Shown here one piece after another: positions 8,905-17,140 of a stretch of DNA of 64,000 bases. The translations under genes were made by a program, and so were the position numbers. Below the pieces are notes generated by a model. That model worked only from the letters and a program-made list of their open reading frames with translations. It made no database searches and was not told the origin of the DNA. This DNA is from Arthrobacter alpinus (GTDB lineage: Bacteria; Actinomycetota; Actinomycetes; Actinomycetales; Micrococcaceae): NCBI RefSeq assembly GCF_900105965.1, contig NZ_FNTV01000001.1, positions 1,426,001 to 1,490,000 on the forward strand, written 5' to 3'. The stretch's first letter is position 1. Each line of letters begins with the position of its first letter.

Positions 8905-9504
8905 GGATCTAGGTGTGGGTACACCCGGGGGATCCAGGCGGAAGTTGACTTGCCAGATTTCAACGCCGCGTTCAAGAGCGTCAATGTGTCAAACAAACCG
9001 GTCAGTGGAGTCGAAGGGCGTCGTCTTCGTGGTTCGGCTATGTTCCCCAAGGTCGATCTGCAGGCTCTGCAGGGGTGTTTTCACCTCAATGAAAGTTTTC
9101 CCATCAACCAAGAAATCCAGTCGTGAATCTCCCAGCTTTTTCTCTCGCTCGACAAGGGTTGGCGTCACAATCCCAGGAAGCAAATGGGCACTGAGCACGC
9201 GCCCAACAAGCCTGTTGGCAGCGTTCTGGTTGATGCCAATCCACAAGCGGTCATCATCAGCGCGTTCCGGCGGATCCACGCTGATTGCTTCCACCGTAAA
9301 TGGCGTCTTTCGTTGAGGGTTGCGGCTGAGGGATAGCAAGCCTTGCAAATCATCCAAGACCAAGTTGCCAATGCGGCCGGTCGTCGGGCAGTGACAGGAG
9401 AACTGTTCACCGTTGATCTCGGCAGCGATGATGAAGCGATTGGGCCGACGAATGATGGTGCCGAAAAGCAGTTCTTCGGGAAAGGCAATCGTGTTGTCGA
9501 TCAT
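8905..9504 (-). pseudogene. sfsA: sfsA-like gene with internal deletion and stop
   Basis: Reading leftwards from ATG 9504, the protein begins like SfsA: LLFGTIIRRPNRFIIAAEINGEQ..., HCPTTGRIGNL, then DSRLDFLVDGKTFIEVKTPLQ with the acidic/Lys nuclease-like residues D, E, K. After TKTTPFDSTDRFV there is a TGA at 8989-8991. The same frame then resumes directly with the C-terminal part of the family (IDALERGVEIWQVNFRLDPPGV). The roughly 30-40 residues that normally lie between these segments are missing. So this is an SfsA family gene (DNA-binding/nuclease-like, formerly sugar fermentation stimulation protein) with an internal deletion that also brought in a stop codon. An N-terminal fragment of about 171 aa could still be made. 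Confidence 0.7.
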
Positions 9505-9555
9505 GGGAAGTTCGGGATATATGAGATCTTTCGGTGGGGGACTATTAGGTGAATC

Positions 9556-9590
9556 AATGAATACTTGACACAAGCTGTCAAGTATTCATT
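9556..9590. promoter_or_regulatory. Palindromic operator upstream of the YafY-type regulator
   Basis: A perfect 15-bp inverted repeat: AATGAATACTTGACA (9556-9570) and TGTCAAGTATTCATT (9576-9590), 5-base spacer CAAGC. The core AATACTTGAC-N7-GTCAAGTATT recurs with one mismatch at 10552-10578. It sits between the broken sfsA and the regulator gene and overlaps a TTGACA-like -35 element, so it is a likely autoregulatory operator. Confidence 0.75.
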
Positions 9591-9603
9591 GGAGAATTCG
9601 ATT

Positions 9604-10158
9604 GTGCGCCCAGACCGGCTCTTATCCATGCTGCTGTTACGCCAGACCCACGGGACGATGGCTGCACCGAGGCTGGCTGCAGAGCTAGAAGTATCGGTAC
9701 GCACCGTGTATCGCGACATGGAATCCTTGTCATCGGCCGGTGTGCCGGTCTATGCAGAGCGCGGACGTAACGGCGGAATCAGCATCCTTCCTGACTTCCG
9801 GACGGATATTAGTGGCATGACTCCCGAAGAAGCCCAGGCACTGTTCGTCCTGCTGGACGATACGGCCCACACTGCTCTGGGCTTTGGCGAGTCTCTCCGC
9901 TCAGCCCTGCGCAAACTCATGACCGCCCTACCTACATCCCATCGTGACCAGGCCACCCGAGTGAGTCAGTGGATTCTCGTGCACCCAAGTCCCAGGTGAC
10001 GCAGACCTGCACTCTTTGAAGTCTGGCGCGATCTGGATGCCCAGTCCCTGCTGGCCTTTGGAACCGACGTCGAAGTCCTCAGCCCCGAACCGCTCATCAC
10101 CCACCTGGCCTCCATCATTGATCAGCTCCATCAACGAAGCGCCGGCCCACCAAACTAG
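9604..10158 (+). pseudogene. YafY/WYL-type transcriptional regulator, WYL core deleted
   Basis: Starts at GTG 9604 with GGAG eight to ten bases upstream. The N-terminal winged HTH is complete (RPDRLLSMLLLRQTHGTMAAPRLAAELEVSVRTVYRDMESL...GRNGG), as in YafY-like DeoR-fold regulators. After RVSQWILVHPSPR the frame hits TGA at 9997-9999. The same frame then continues with the family's extreme C-terminus (LFEVWRDLDAQSLLAFGTDVEVLSPEPL...) to a stop at 10156-10158. Family members are about 320 aa; here only about 185 codons remain, so the ligand-sensing WYL core is deleted. A truncated DNA-binding protein of 131 aa may still be produced and might bind the operators without sensing. Confidence 0.7.
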
Positions 10159-10188
10159 GGCGAGTCGAGGCTTCAAAGAGGGGCGGTA

Positions 10189-10502
10189 CTAGCTCCCACT
10201 CCCCGAATTGGGATTCGCGAATGGGGCCATGTCCCAGATGAAGACAACATGGGAGATATCCCGTTATGGAACAATGCGGGCGAGCTGTCGTCGCCGTAAG
10301 CGCCAACCAAGTCGAAGCGCGAATACATCCGGCCGACGTTCTCCCATAAGGCGCGGAATGCTTGGGCGCCTTCGACCGGTCCTTCCGGGCTGAAAGCCGT
10401 CACGTCCTCGGTGACCTTACTCATCAACGTATCCAAGTCACCCTTCGCCCCTGCCTCAAAGCAGGTCATCGCAATCTGGGCCGGTGTTGTTGAAATACTC
10501 AT
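10189..10502 (-). pseudogene. SnoaL-like/NTF2-fold gene with frameshift
   Basis: From ATG 10502 (GGAATGAG as ribosome site) the frame encodes an NTF2/SnoaL-like fold N-terminus: MTCFEAGAKGDLDTLMSKVTEDVTAFSPEGPVEG..., RALWENVGRMYSRFDLVG. Near 10262-10275 the coding sense moves to another frame, which reads DISHVVFIWDMAPFANPNSGSGS and stops at 10189; in the original frame the C-terminus is nonsense-like and stops at 10173. The gene is divergent from the YafY-type regulator and carries the same operator upstream, so it was probably its target. Such small SnoaL-like proteins are often ketosteroid isomerase-like or polyketide-cyclase-like; no substrate can be named. Confidence 0.6.
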
Positions 10503-10551
10503 ATGGCTCATTCCACTCGTCGCATTCACTTGCATATGGATTCTGCCCCCC

Positions 10552-10578
10552 AATACTTGACACCATTCGTCAGGTATT
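10552..10578. promoter_or_regulatory. Second YafY-type operator, upstream of the SnoaL-like gene
   Basis: AATACTTGAC (10552-10561), 7-base spacer, GTCAGGTATT (10569-10578). It has the same arm length and spacing as the operator at 9560-9586, with one mismatched position between arms. Located 50 bases upstream of the SnoaL-like start. Confidence 0.7.
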
Positions 10579-10794
10579 AAAAGAAGTGGTGGAAACTATT
10601 GGATCTGCCCGACGAAAATTAGCCGATTAACCTCCTTGGGCATATGCCCGCGTTCACACCACATCGGGGTGGCTTCGTCACTGGAATAGAGAATCTTGCC
10701 CGGAACAACCGTCGCGTTTCATACATGCACCTACACGTCGTAGTCGCGGCAGATTCTGGGCCTGCTTCCGTGACAGCAGGAGTACGATCACCTC

Positions 10795-11169
10795 ATGAGC
10801 TCGGAAGTCAGCACATATCTCAGCACGATCGAGGGCGCCGATCGCGCCGCACTGGAACGCATCTACGCGATTGCGCGCGAAATGGTGCCCGAGGCGGAGG
10901 AAGGCACAAGCTACTCCATGGCAGCGCTCATTTACCGCGGCAAGGCCCTCATCGCAACCGTGCAGGCAAAGAAGTTTCTGGCACTCTACCCATACAGTGG
11001 CGCAGTGGTGGCAGCCAATCTCCACGTGCTGACCAATTTCGAGACGACGACCGGGAGCATTCACTATTCTGCGGAGCATCAACTACCGGAAGTTGCCGTG
11101 CGGCGCATTGTTCAGACTCGGCGGGCCGAGATCGACGCGTCAAGCCGCGACGCAAAGGTTGCTGGCTAA
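10795..11169 (+). CDS. DUF1801 family protein (iron-chaperone-like)
   Basis: A 124-aa protein: MSSEVSTYLSTIEGADRAALERIYAIAREMVPEAEEGTSYSMAALIYRGKALIATVQAKKFLALYPYSGAVV. This is the DUF1801 fold (YdhG-like, sometimes called iron chaperone), with the central G-T-S-Y-x-M and A-L-Y-P-Y-S-G motifs. An AGGAG lies 13 bases upstream of the ATG. Function is not established for most members. It stands alone between the decayed region and the M20 hydrolase. Confidence 0.8.
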   Translation: MSSEVSTYLSTIEGADRAALERIYAIAREMVPEAEEGTSYSMAALIYRGKALIATVQAKKFLALYPYSGAVVAANLHVLTNFETTTGSIHYSAEHQLPEVAVRRIVQTRRAEIDASSRDAKVAG

Positions 11170-11237
11170 ACCTTCAACAAAACCTTGGGAAGGCCTATAT
11201 GTTGCGGTGAGTGAGCGGGACACGGCAGGATGAGCCA

Positions 11238-12419
11238 ATGACTATCGAAGAACTGTACCGCGACCTGCACGCCCATCCGGAACTCTCCTTCGAGGAGACA
11301 CGCACGGCCGCGATCGCCGCCGTCGAACTTCGTTCTGCGGGGTTCGACGTCATCGAGGGGATCGGGATTACAGGGGTAGCTGGAGTCCTTCGCAATGGTG
11401 ACGGACCGACTGTATTGTTGCGGGCTGACATGGATGCACTGCCCGTGACGGAGGACACCGGCCTCGCGTATGCGAGCACCGTGCCTGGCATTATGCACGC
11501 ATGCGGGCACGATGTGCACGTCACGTGCCTGATCGGCGCGATCCGGGAGCTGGCCACCACACGGGCGGAATGGGTTGGCACGGTTGTCGCCGTGTTCCAG
11601 CCGGCTGAGGAAGCCGGCGGCGGCGCACAAGCAATGCTCGACGCCGGGTTGTATGAGAAAGTGCCGGTGCCGGATGTGGTGCTCGGCCAGCATGTCGGTC
11701 CCGCGCCCGCCGGGATGCTCGGCGCTCACTCCGGCGCGGCCTTTGCCTCGGCCGACAGCATCGACATCACGGTGCGTGGACGCGGTGGCCACGGGTCGCG
11801 GCCCGAGACCACTATCGATCCGATCGTGATCGCGGCGGCCGTCGTGGGCCGGCTGCAGACGATCGTCTCCCGCGAGATCGCAGCGCAGGACACCTCCGTT
11901 GTGACGGTCGGACGGATGAGCGCCGGCACAAAGAACAACATCATCCCGGAGACCGCCGAACTCGGACTGAGCATACGTGCCTACAGCGAGGAAGTGCGGC
12001 TGCGTATGATCGCCGCGATCGAGCGGATCGTTCGCGCCGAGTCCGCGGCGTCGGGCGCGCCCGAGCCAGTCGTCGAATTCGCCGAATCATTTCCGGTAAC
12101 TGTCAACGACGGCGATGCCACCGGGCGCACGATGGCCGCATTCCGGTCGGCGTTCGGCGAAGAAGCGGTCATAGACCCAGGCCCCGTCTCCGGCAGCGAA
12201 GACGTTGGCCTGCTCGCGACGGCGGCTGGCGCACCCCTGGTCTACTGGATACTCGGAGGCGCACACCCGGAAAAATACCTCGCCGCCGCGAATGCGGGGA
12301 CCATCGACCGCGACATCCCGTCGAACCATTCGCCCTCCTTCGCTCCGGAAATCCAACCGACGCTTGATCGTGGGGTCGCGGCACTTGTCACCGCCTGCCG
12401 TGAGTGGCTGCGCTCATGA
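11238..12419 (+). CDS. M20 family metallo-amidohydrolase (hippurate/IAA-amino acid hydrolase type)
   Basis: A 393-aa zinc-dependent amidase that would cleave N-acyl amino acids. Metal-binding motifs: DMDALPV (about residue 68), HACGHDVH (about 94-101), PAEEAGGGA (about 127), H in GQHVG, and a late H in NHSP. The dimerisation domain lies between about residues 175 and 285 (RGRGGHGSRPETTIDPI at its start). ATG 11238 is preferred because AGGA lies seven bases upstream; an in-frame GTG at 11211 is possible. By eye its codon use is richer in CG-ending codons than the neighbours, hinting at transfer from a higher-GC actinobacterium; this needs counting. Confidence 0.88.
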   Translation: MTIEELYRDLHAHPELSFEETRTAAIAAVELRSAGFDVIEGIGITGVAGVLRNGDGPTVLLRADMDALPVTEDTGLAYASTVPGIMHACGHDVHVTCLIGAIRELATTRAEWVGTVVAVFQPAEEAGGGAQAMLDAGLYEKVPVPDVVLGQHVGPAPAGMLGAHSGAAFASADSIDITVRGRGGHGSRPETTIDPIVIAAAVVGRLQTIVSREIAAQDTSVVTVGRMSAGTKNNIIPETAELGLSIRAYSEEVRLRMIAAIERIVRAESAASGAPEPVVEFAESFPVTVNDGDATGRTMAAFRSAFGEEAVIDPGPVSGSEDVGLLATAAGAPLVYWILGGAHPEKYLAAANAGTIDRDIPSNHSPSFAPEIQPTLDRGVAALVTACREWLRS

Positions 12420-12574
12420 GGCCGGGTGGAGGGCTGAACGTGAGCTGACCGCTGGAGGTGCCGGCAAAGTGGACGGTCGCAGTGGTGCCATAGCGCGGCG
12501 TTCGCCACGTCGACCACCGCGCGGCTGTCATGTTCTCCGTAACATCCTTGACCGGATGAGGCTGGTGCGCTTTA

Positions 12575-12592
12575 GTTCATAATGAACAAGAG
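12575..12592. promoter_or_regulatory. Operator-like palindrome upstream of the DeoR/LacI hybrid regulator
   Basis: GTTCAT-A-ATGAAC palindrome at 12575-12587. The minus strand of 12581-12592 reads CTCTTGTTCATT, a 12-base sequence repeated exactly at 13819-13830 upstream of the sugar ABC operon. A probable autoregulatory site. Confidence 0.65.
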
Positions 12593-12622
12593 AACATTAA
12601 TAAACACCGAGGGGATGGCTGC

Positions 12623-13771
12623 ATGCTGACCGACGACCGCCACGCACTGATTTTGCGGGAGCTCCAGCACAGAGGATCATTGAACGTCTCCGAGTTGGCC
12701 GCACGCATAGGGGTTTCGGGCATGACCCTGCGGCGCGATCTGGCCGCGCTGGAAGACCAGGGTTCGCTGCAGCGTGTCCACGGCGGAGCCGTGTCCGTTG
12801 CCGCAGCGACTGTCGAGGGAAATTCACAGCATCATGGAGGTCCCGGGGGAGCGCTCCAACAGCAGCGTGCCCGGGGCAGGGGGAGGACTGGCCCGGGGGT
12901 TCGCACGCCCATTGCCACGATCGGCATGGTGGTGCCCAGCGCCAGCTATTACTTCCCCTCAGTCATCCGCGGCGCGGAAGCTGCCGCCCGAGATTTGGGT
13001 GTGCGGCTGGTGCTGGCCATCTCGAACTACTCCCAGACGGAGGAGCAGCGACAAATTGAGCGCCTCCTGGCCAACGGCGTGGACGGCCTGCTTGTGACCC
13101 CCAGCGGTGAATCTTTGGCGAACGGCAACACGCTCAAGGCGCTTTCCCTGGCCAACGTCCCGGTGGTCATCGCCGAGCGCCCCATTGACGACGTGCTTGA
13201 CGACGTCGCATTGGAATCGGTGCGCAGTGACCATGTCAGAGGTGCTGAGATTGCCATCAACCACTTGATTGGCCTGGGGCATCAAGACATTGGACTCTGC
13301 GTGCGCCAGAGCAGCCCCACGGCGGTTCGCGTGCTCAAGGGCTACCGACTGGCGCTTGAGCGCGCCGGCATGGAGCACCGGGACAGCAGCGCACGCTTCA
13401 TCACCGTGGACCGCGACCAGCCTGAGGCGCTGCGGGAACAAATTGAGGAACTTGTCGACTGGGTTGCGGTTTCCAAATTCACGGCCATGCTAGTCCTCAA
13501 CGATGAGGACGCGCTGACCTTTGTGGATTGCTGCCACGAACGGGGCATCTCCATTCCCGGCGACCTGGCCGTTGTGGCCTACGACGACGAGATTGCCTCC
13601 ATGGGTGCCGTACCCCTGACTGCCGTGGCCCCGCCCAAATTCGATGTGGGCTACCAGGCGCTGCAGATGTGCCTGAACCGTATTGGCCCCCACTTTGGGA
13701 ATGCGACGGCACTGCAGCAGGTCAGCCTGTCGCCGTCACTCATGGTCAGGGAGTCCTCGGCACCTCAGTAA
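12623..13771 (+). CDS. Transcriptional regulator: DeoR-type HTH fused to LacI-type sugar-binding domain
   Basis: The first 60 residues are a DeoR-type winged HTH (HALILRELQHRGSLNVSELAARIGVSGMTLRRDLAALEDQG, ending in the family hallmark VHGGAV). Residues about 95-382 form a periplasmic-binding-protein-like sugar sensor as in LacI/GalR regulators (IGMVVPSASYYFPSVIRGAEAAARDLG..., GVDGLLVTP, LGHQDIGLC, VVAYDD). The two are joined by a low-complexity G/Q/R-rich linker at about 65-93. Start ATG 12623 has GAGGGG upstream. It precedes a sugar ABC operon, and both share the CTCTTGTTCATT element, so it probably represses that operon and itself until a sugar binds. Confidence 0.85.
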   Translation: MLTDDRHALILRELQHRGSLNVSELAARIGVSGMTLRRDLAALEDQGSLQRVHGGAVSVAAATVEGNSQHHGGPGGALQQQRARGRGRTGPGVRTPIATIGMVVPSASYYFPSVIRGAEAAARDLGVRLVLAISNYSQTEEQRQIERLLANGVDGLLVTPSGESLANGNTLKALSLANVPVVIAERPIDDVLDDVALESVRSDHVRGAEIAINHLIGLGHQDIGLCVRQSSPTAVRVLKGYRLALERAGMEHRDSSARFITVDRDQPEALREQIEELVDWVAVSKFTAMLVLNDEDALTFVDCCHERGISIPGDLAVVAYDDEIASMGAVPLTAVAPPKFDVGYQALQMCLNRIGPHFGNATALQQVSLSPSLMVRESSAPQ

Positions 13772-13812
13772 GAGCCATCGGGCGGGCTTTCGGGCCACGC
13801 CAACACTACTTA

Positions 13813-13846
13813 TGTTCACTCTTGTTCATTTGGCCGTTTGTGTTCA
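13813..13846 (+). promoter_or_regulatory. TGTTCA repeats upstream of the sugar ABC operon
   Basis: TGTTCA occurs at 13813-13818, 13823-13828 and 13841-13846 (10- and 18-base steps), including the CTCTTGTTCATT element at 13819-13830 shared with the regulator's own upstream region. Probable operator of the DeoR/LacI hybrid. Confidence 0.65.
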
Positions 13847-13926
13847 CGTTTGGGTGTTTCATTGATGTAGCGCATGTGTTGTGGGGCACATGAAAACGTT
13901 CATCAGGGAATTCAAAGGAGAACACA

Positions 13927-15240
13927 ATGAAGCGTCGCACACTACTCATCGGAGCAGCCGGACTGCTCGGAACCGGCCTGTTGGCGACCGCCTGCGGCAC
14001 CTCAGAGAAGCCGGCCGCCAACGTTGGCCCGGTCGCGGCACCCAAGGGCGATGTCACTTTCTGGTCAGCACTGGCCGGCATGGACAAGGTCTCGGAGGCA
14101 TTCAACACCAGCCAGAGTGACATCAAGGTCAAGTTCGAACCCATCCCCGACGGTTCCAATGGCGGCTACGCCAAGTTGTCAACGGCCATTACGGCCGGCA
14201 ACGGTCCGGACGTTTCCACAGTTGAGTACCCCCAGCTCCCGCAGTTTGTCAGCAATGGCCAGGTGGTTCCGCTTAACGAGCTGATCGACAAAGGCGCAAG
14301 TATCGACAAGTACTCGAAGCAGATTCGTGGAATGGTCGAGTTTGGTGGAAACATTTACGGGCTGCCCTACGACGCCGCCGCGCAAATTTTCTGGGTCCGC
14401 AAGGATCTCCTGGATGAAGCCGGCGCCGCAGTTCCAACCACATGGGAAGAGTTCGAAGAAGCTGGCAAGAAGCTCAAGACGATCAGTCCCGATCGCTACC
14501 TCGCAAGCTTTAACCCCAATGAAGTGCCCATCACGGCGGCTCTCTCATGGCAGGGTGGCGCAAAATGGTTCAACTCCGAGAATGACCAGTGGAAAATCGG
14601 CATCAACGATGAGGCGACCATGAAGGTTGCCGCCTTCTGGCAGAAGATGATCGATGCAAAGATCGTCAAAGTTCAGCAGGCCGCCAGCGATGAGTGGGGC
14701 ATGGATCTGGCTCAGGGCAACGTTGCAGGCGTACTTGGTGCCAGCTGGACTGCCAGGGGACTGCAGAAGCGCGTGGAAAAAGCGGGCCAGAAGGGCGCAT
14801 GGGTTGCCGCGCAGATGCCCACATGGGGAGAGCCTGCCGGCGCGTTCTACGGCGGTTCCAGCTTCAACGTCACCAAGGGCAGCAAGAACCCCGCGGCCGC
14901 GGCAAAGTTCATCCAGTACCTGACCACCGATCCGAAAGCCATTGAGGCCCGCGGCAACGGCGGTGCTGCAGTCATCGCATTCCCCGGCTTGACGGCCGTG
15001 GCGCAGAAAGCCTTCGACTCGAGCTTCTTTGGCAACGACATCTATACAGTCTTCGCAGCAGCCTCAAAGAATGTCACCCCCGGATGGCAGTGGGGCCCCA
15101 ACTGGGAAATCACCAAGACCGCCATCGGGGACGCCTACGGCAAACTCACCACTGGGGGCACCGTTGGCGAGGCCATCACCTCGGCGCAGAAGGCAACCGT
15201 TGAGGGCTTGAAGCAGTCTGGCCTGTCCGTTTCTGAGTAG
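13927..15240 (+). CDS. Sugar ABC transporter substrate-binding lipoprotein
   Basis: A 437-aa solute-binding protein of the MalE/UgpB cluster. The N-terminus has Arg-Arg, a hydrophobic core and the lipobox LATAC at about residue 22-26 (MKRRTLLIGAAG...LLATACGTS), so it is a membrane-anchored lipoprotein outside the cell. Features include DVTFWSALAGMDKVSEAFN and the ligand-domain stretch GPDVSTVEYPQLPQFV. An AAAGGAG ribosome site lies six bases upstream. First gene of a four-gene operon with two permeases and a hydroxyacid dehydrogenase. No ATPase is encoded here, so a shared MsiK-type ATPase elsewhere is likely. The sugar is not identifiable. Confidence 0.9.
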   Translation: MKRRTLLIGAAGLLGTGLLATACGTSEKPAANVGPVAAPKGDVTFWSALAGMDKVSEAFNTSQSDIKVKFEPIPDGSNGGYAKLSTAITAGNGPDVSTVEYPQLPQFVSNGQVVPLNELIDKGASIDKYSKQIRGMVEFGGNIYGLPYDAAAQIFWVRKDLLDEAGAAVPTTWEEFEEAGKKLKTISPDRYLASFNPNEVPITAALSWQGGAKWFNSENDQWKIGINDEATMKVAAFWQKMIDAKIVKVQQAASDEWGMDLAQGNVAGVLGASWTARGLQKRVEKAGQKGAWVAAQMPTWGEPAGAFYGGSSFNVTKGSKNPAAAAKFIQYLTTDPKAIEARGNGGAAVIAFPGLTAVAQKAFDSSFFGNDIYTVFAAASKNVTPGWQWGPNWEITKTAIGDAYGKLTTGGTVGEAITSAQKATVEGLKQSGLSVSE

Positions 15241-15299
15241 CAGCACGGCGGGCTGATCCCTCCACACAGGGGAGCGGCCCGCCGCAAGAGGAGAACATC

Positions 15300-16229
15300 A
15301 TGGCCACACAGGCACCAGCAGTACCTAGGCGCAGGAAGCGCACAGCTACGGGAAACAGCGGCAGAACCGCCGCCCTGTTTCTCACCCCCTTTTTCGCCGT
15401 CTTTGCCGTGGCCATGGTTGCCCCGGTTTTCTACTCGATTTGGCTGGGCTTCTTCAGCGAGCGAAAATCCGGGCTCGGATTCGGCGACCCCGTCACCACC
15501 TTCGTTGGCCTTGAAAACTACGTGCAGGTCTTACAGTCAGAGAGTTTCGTCCGTGGCCTGCTGCGCCTTGCCATGTACTGCGCAATGTACATTCCGGCCA
15601 TGGTGGGCGGTGCCGTCATCTTTGCACTTCTCCTTGATGCCAGCGTTGCGAAGGCCAAGAAGATGTTCCAACTGCTTGTCTTCCTGCCGCACGCCGTACC
15701 CGGCGTCATCGCGGCCTTGATCTGGGCTTACCTTTACACCCCGGGCATCAGTCCGTTGGTTCAGGCCCTGGAATCCGGCAGCATACAGATCAATTTCCTG
15801 GACGCCCACATGGTGCTCCCCTCGGTGGTGAACATTGCCGTATGGGAATGGACCGGCTACAACGTCATCATCCTGTTCACCGCCTTGCAAGCAGTTCCCC
15901 GCGAGATCTTGGAGGCCGCCCGCGTTGACGGCGCCAGCGAGGTCCGCTTGTCCCTGGCCATCAAGTTCCCCTTGGTCCTGCCAGCGCTCAGCGTCATCAT
16001 GCTCTTCACCATGATCGGGACCTTGCAACTGTTCACCGAGCCAATGATTCTGGCCAAGGCCACATCGTCAATCACCACAACGTGGGTGCCCAACATGTGG
16101 GCCTACGATGCCGCTTTCAACAAGCACAACCTTAACCAGGCGGCGGCAGCCTCAATCATCATCGCGTTGTTGGCGGCAGTCCTGTCCTTCGTCGTCACAC
16201 GCTCCAGCAACAAGGCGGGCAAATCATGA
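15300..16229 (+). CDS. Sugar ABC transporter permease (MalF type)
   Basis: 309-aa integral membrane protein with six predicted hydrophobic segments after a basic N-terminus (RRRKRTATGNSGRTAALFLTPFFAVFAVAMVAP). The coupling loop EAA motif appears as EAARVDGASEVRLSLAIKFPLVLPAL (about residues 205-230). Starts at ATG with AGAGGAG upstream, and ends with an ATGA overlap into the second permease. Forms the translocation channel together with the MalG-type partner. Confidence 0.9.
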   Translation: MATQAPAVPRRRKRTATGNSGRTAALFLTPFFAVFAVAMVAPVFYSIWLGFFSERKSGLGFGDPVTTFVGLENYVQVLQSESFVRGLLRLAMYCAMYIPAMVGGAVIFALLLDASVAKAKKMFQLLVFLPHAVPGVIAALIWAYLYTPGISPLVQALESGSIQINFLDAHMVLPSVVNIAVWEWTGYNVIILFTALQAVPREILEAARVDGASEVRLSLAIKFPLVLPALSVIMLFTMIGTLQLFTEPMILAKATSSITTTWVPNMWAYDAAFNKHNLNQAAAASIIIALLAAVLSFVVTRSSNKAGKS

Positions 16230-17140
16230 GCACCGAAACTATCCTTCGCCCGAAGGTCTCACGAAGGCAGCAGGAATCTCCCCATCAAAAGAGTTCCAAA
16301 CGCGACGGCGGTTTAGCCAGCAAGTTCACCGTCAACGGCCTGTTGGTGTTGGGCTGTGCCTACATGGTCATCCCCGTAGTCTGGCTGCTTTTCGCCTCCA
16401 CCAAGAACACTGCCGATCTTTACGGCACCAGCGCCTTTGCCTTCGGCGACTTTGCCCTCTTTGACAACATTGCCAACATTGCCAGGCAGGATGGCGGCGT
16501 CTTCTTCCGTTGGATGGCAAACTCCATCATTTACGCCGGATTCGGGGCGGTGTTTGGTGGACTGATTGCCGTCATGGCTGGCTACGCCTTTGACAAGTTC
16601 AACTTCCGCTGGAAAGAATCCTTTTTCGGCGTGGTCCTGATTGGCGTTCTGGTGCCCAACACGGCCACCGTGCTGCCAATGTACCTGCTGGCATCTGAAG
16701 TTGGTTTGACCAATACCATGTGGGCCGTTCTCATCCCCGTGCTGTGCAACCCCTTCGGCGTGTATCTGGCCAGGGTATACAGTGCCGGATACATTCCGGC
16801 GGAGACTCTCGAAGCCGCACGCGTTGACGGTGCCGGACCCATCCGTTCCTTCTTCTCCGTTGGCCTGCCCATGATGGTTCCAGGCTTCGTCACCATCGGC
16901 CTTTTTCAATTTGTTGGCGTGTGGAACAACTTCATGCTGCCCCTGGTGATGTTGCAGAACCAGCAACTGCTGCCGGTGAGCGTTGGCATTTCCATCTGGC
17001 AGGGCCACACGGTTCAGCTGCCGGACTACGCCCCCTTGGTCATCACGGGATCTTTTCTCTCCATCATTCCGCTGCTCATCGCCTTCATCATGTTGCAGCG
17101 TTTTTGGAAGTCTGGCCTCACAGCAGGGAGCGTCAAATGA
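16226..17140 (+). CDS. Sugar ABC transporter permease (MalG type)
   Basis: 304-aa permease, second half of the channel. The EAA loop reads EAARVDGAGPIRSFFSVGLPMMVPG (about residues 194-218), and about six hydrophobic segments follow a 35-residue polar N-terminus (SRRQQESPHQKSSKRDGG). Its ATG overlaps the stop of the first permease, and its TGA overlaps the ATG of the dehydrogenase gene, so all are co-translated. Confidence 0.9.
   Translation: MSTETILRPKVSRRQQESPHQKSSKRDGGLASKFTVNGLLVLGCAYMVIPVVWLLFASTKNTADLYGTSAFAFGDFALFDNIANIARQDGGVFFRWMANSIIYAGFGAVFGGLIAVMAGYAFDKFNFRWKESFFGVVLIGVLVPNTATVLPMYLLASEVGLTNTMWAVLIPVLCNPFGVYLARVYSAGYIPAETLEAARVDGAGPIRSFFSVGLPMMVPGFVTIGLFQFVGVWNNFMLPLVMLQNQQLLPVSVGISIWQGHTVQLPDYAPLVITGSFLSIIPLLIAFIMLQRFWKSGLTAGSVK

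Noticed and set aside
12774..13097. Alternative frame across the hybrid regulator's linker, raising the idea of a double frameshift
   Set aside because: The annotated frame is continuous from the HTH to the sugar-binding domain; the odd linker composition is explained by low complexity.
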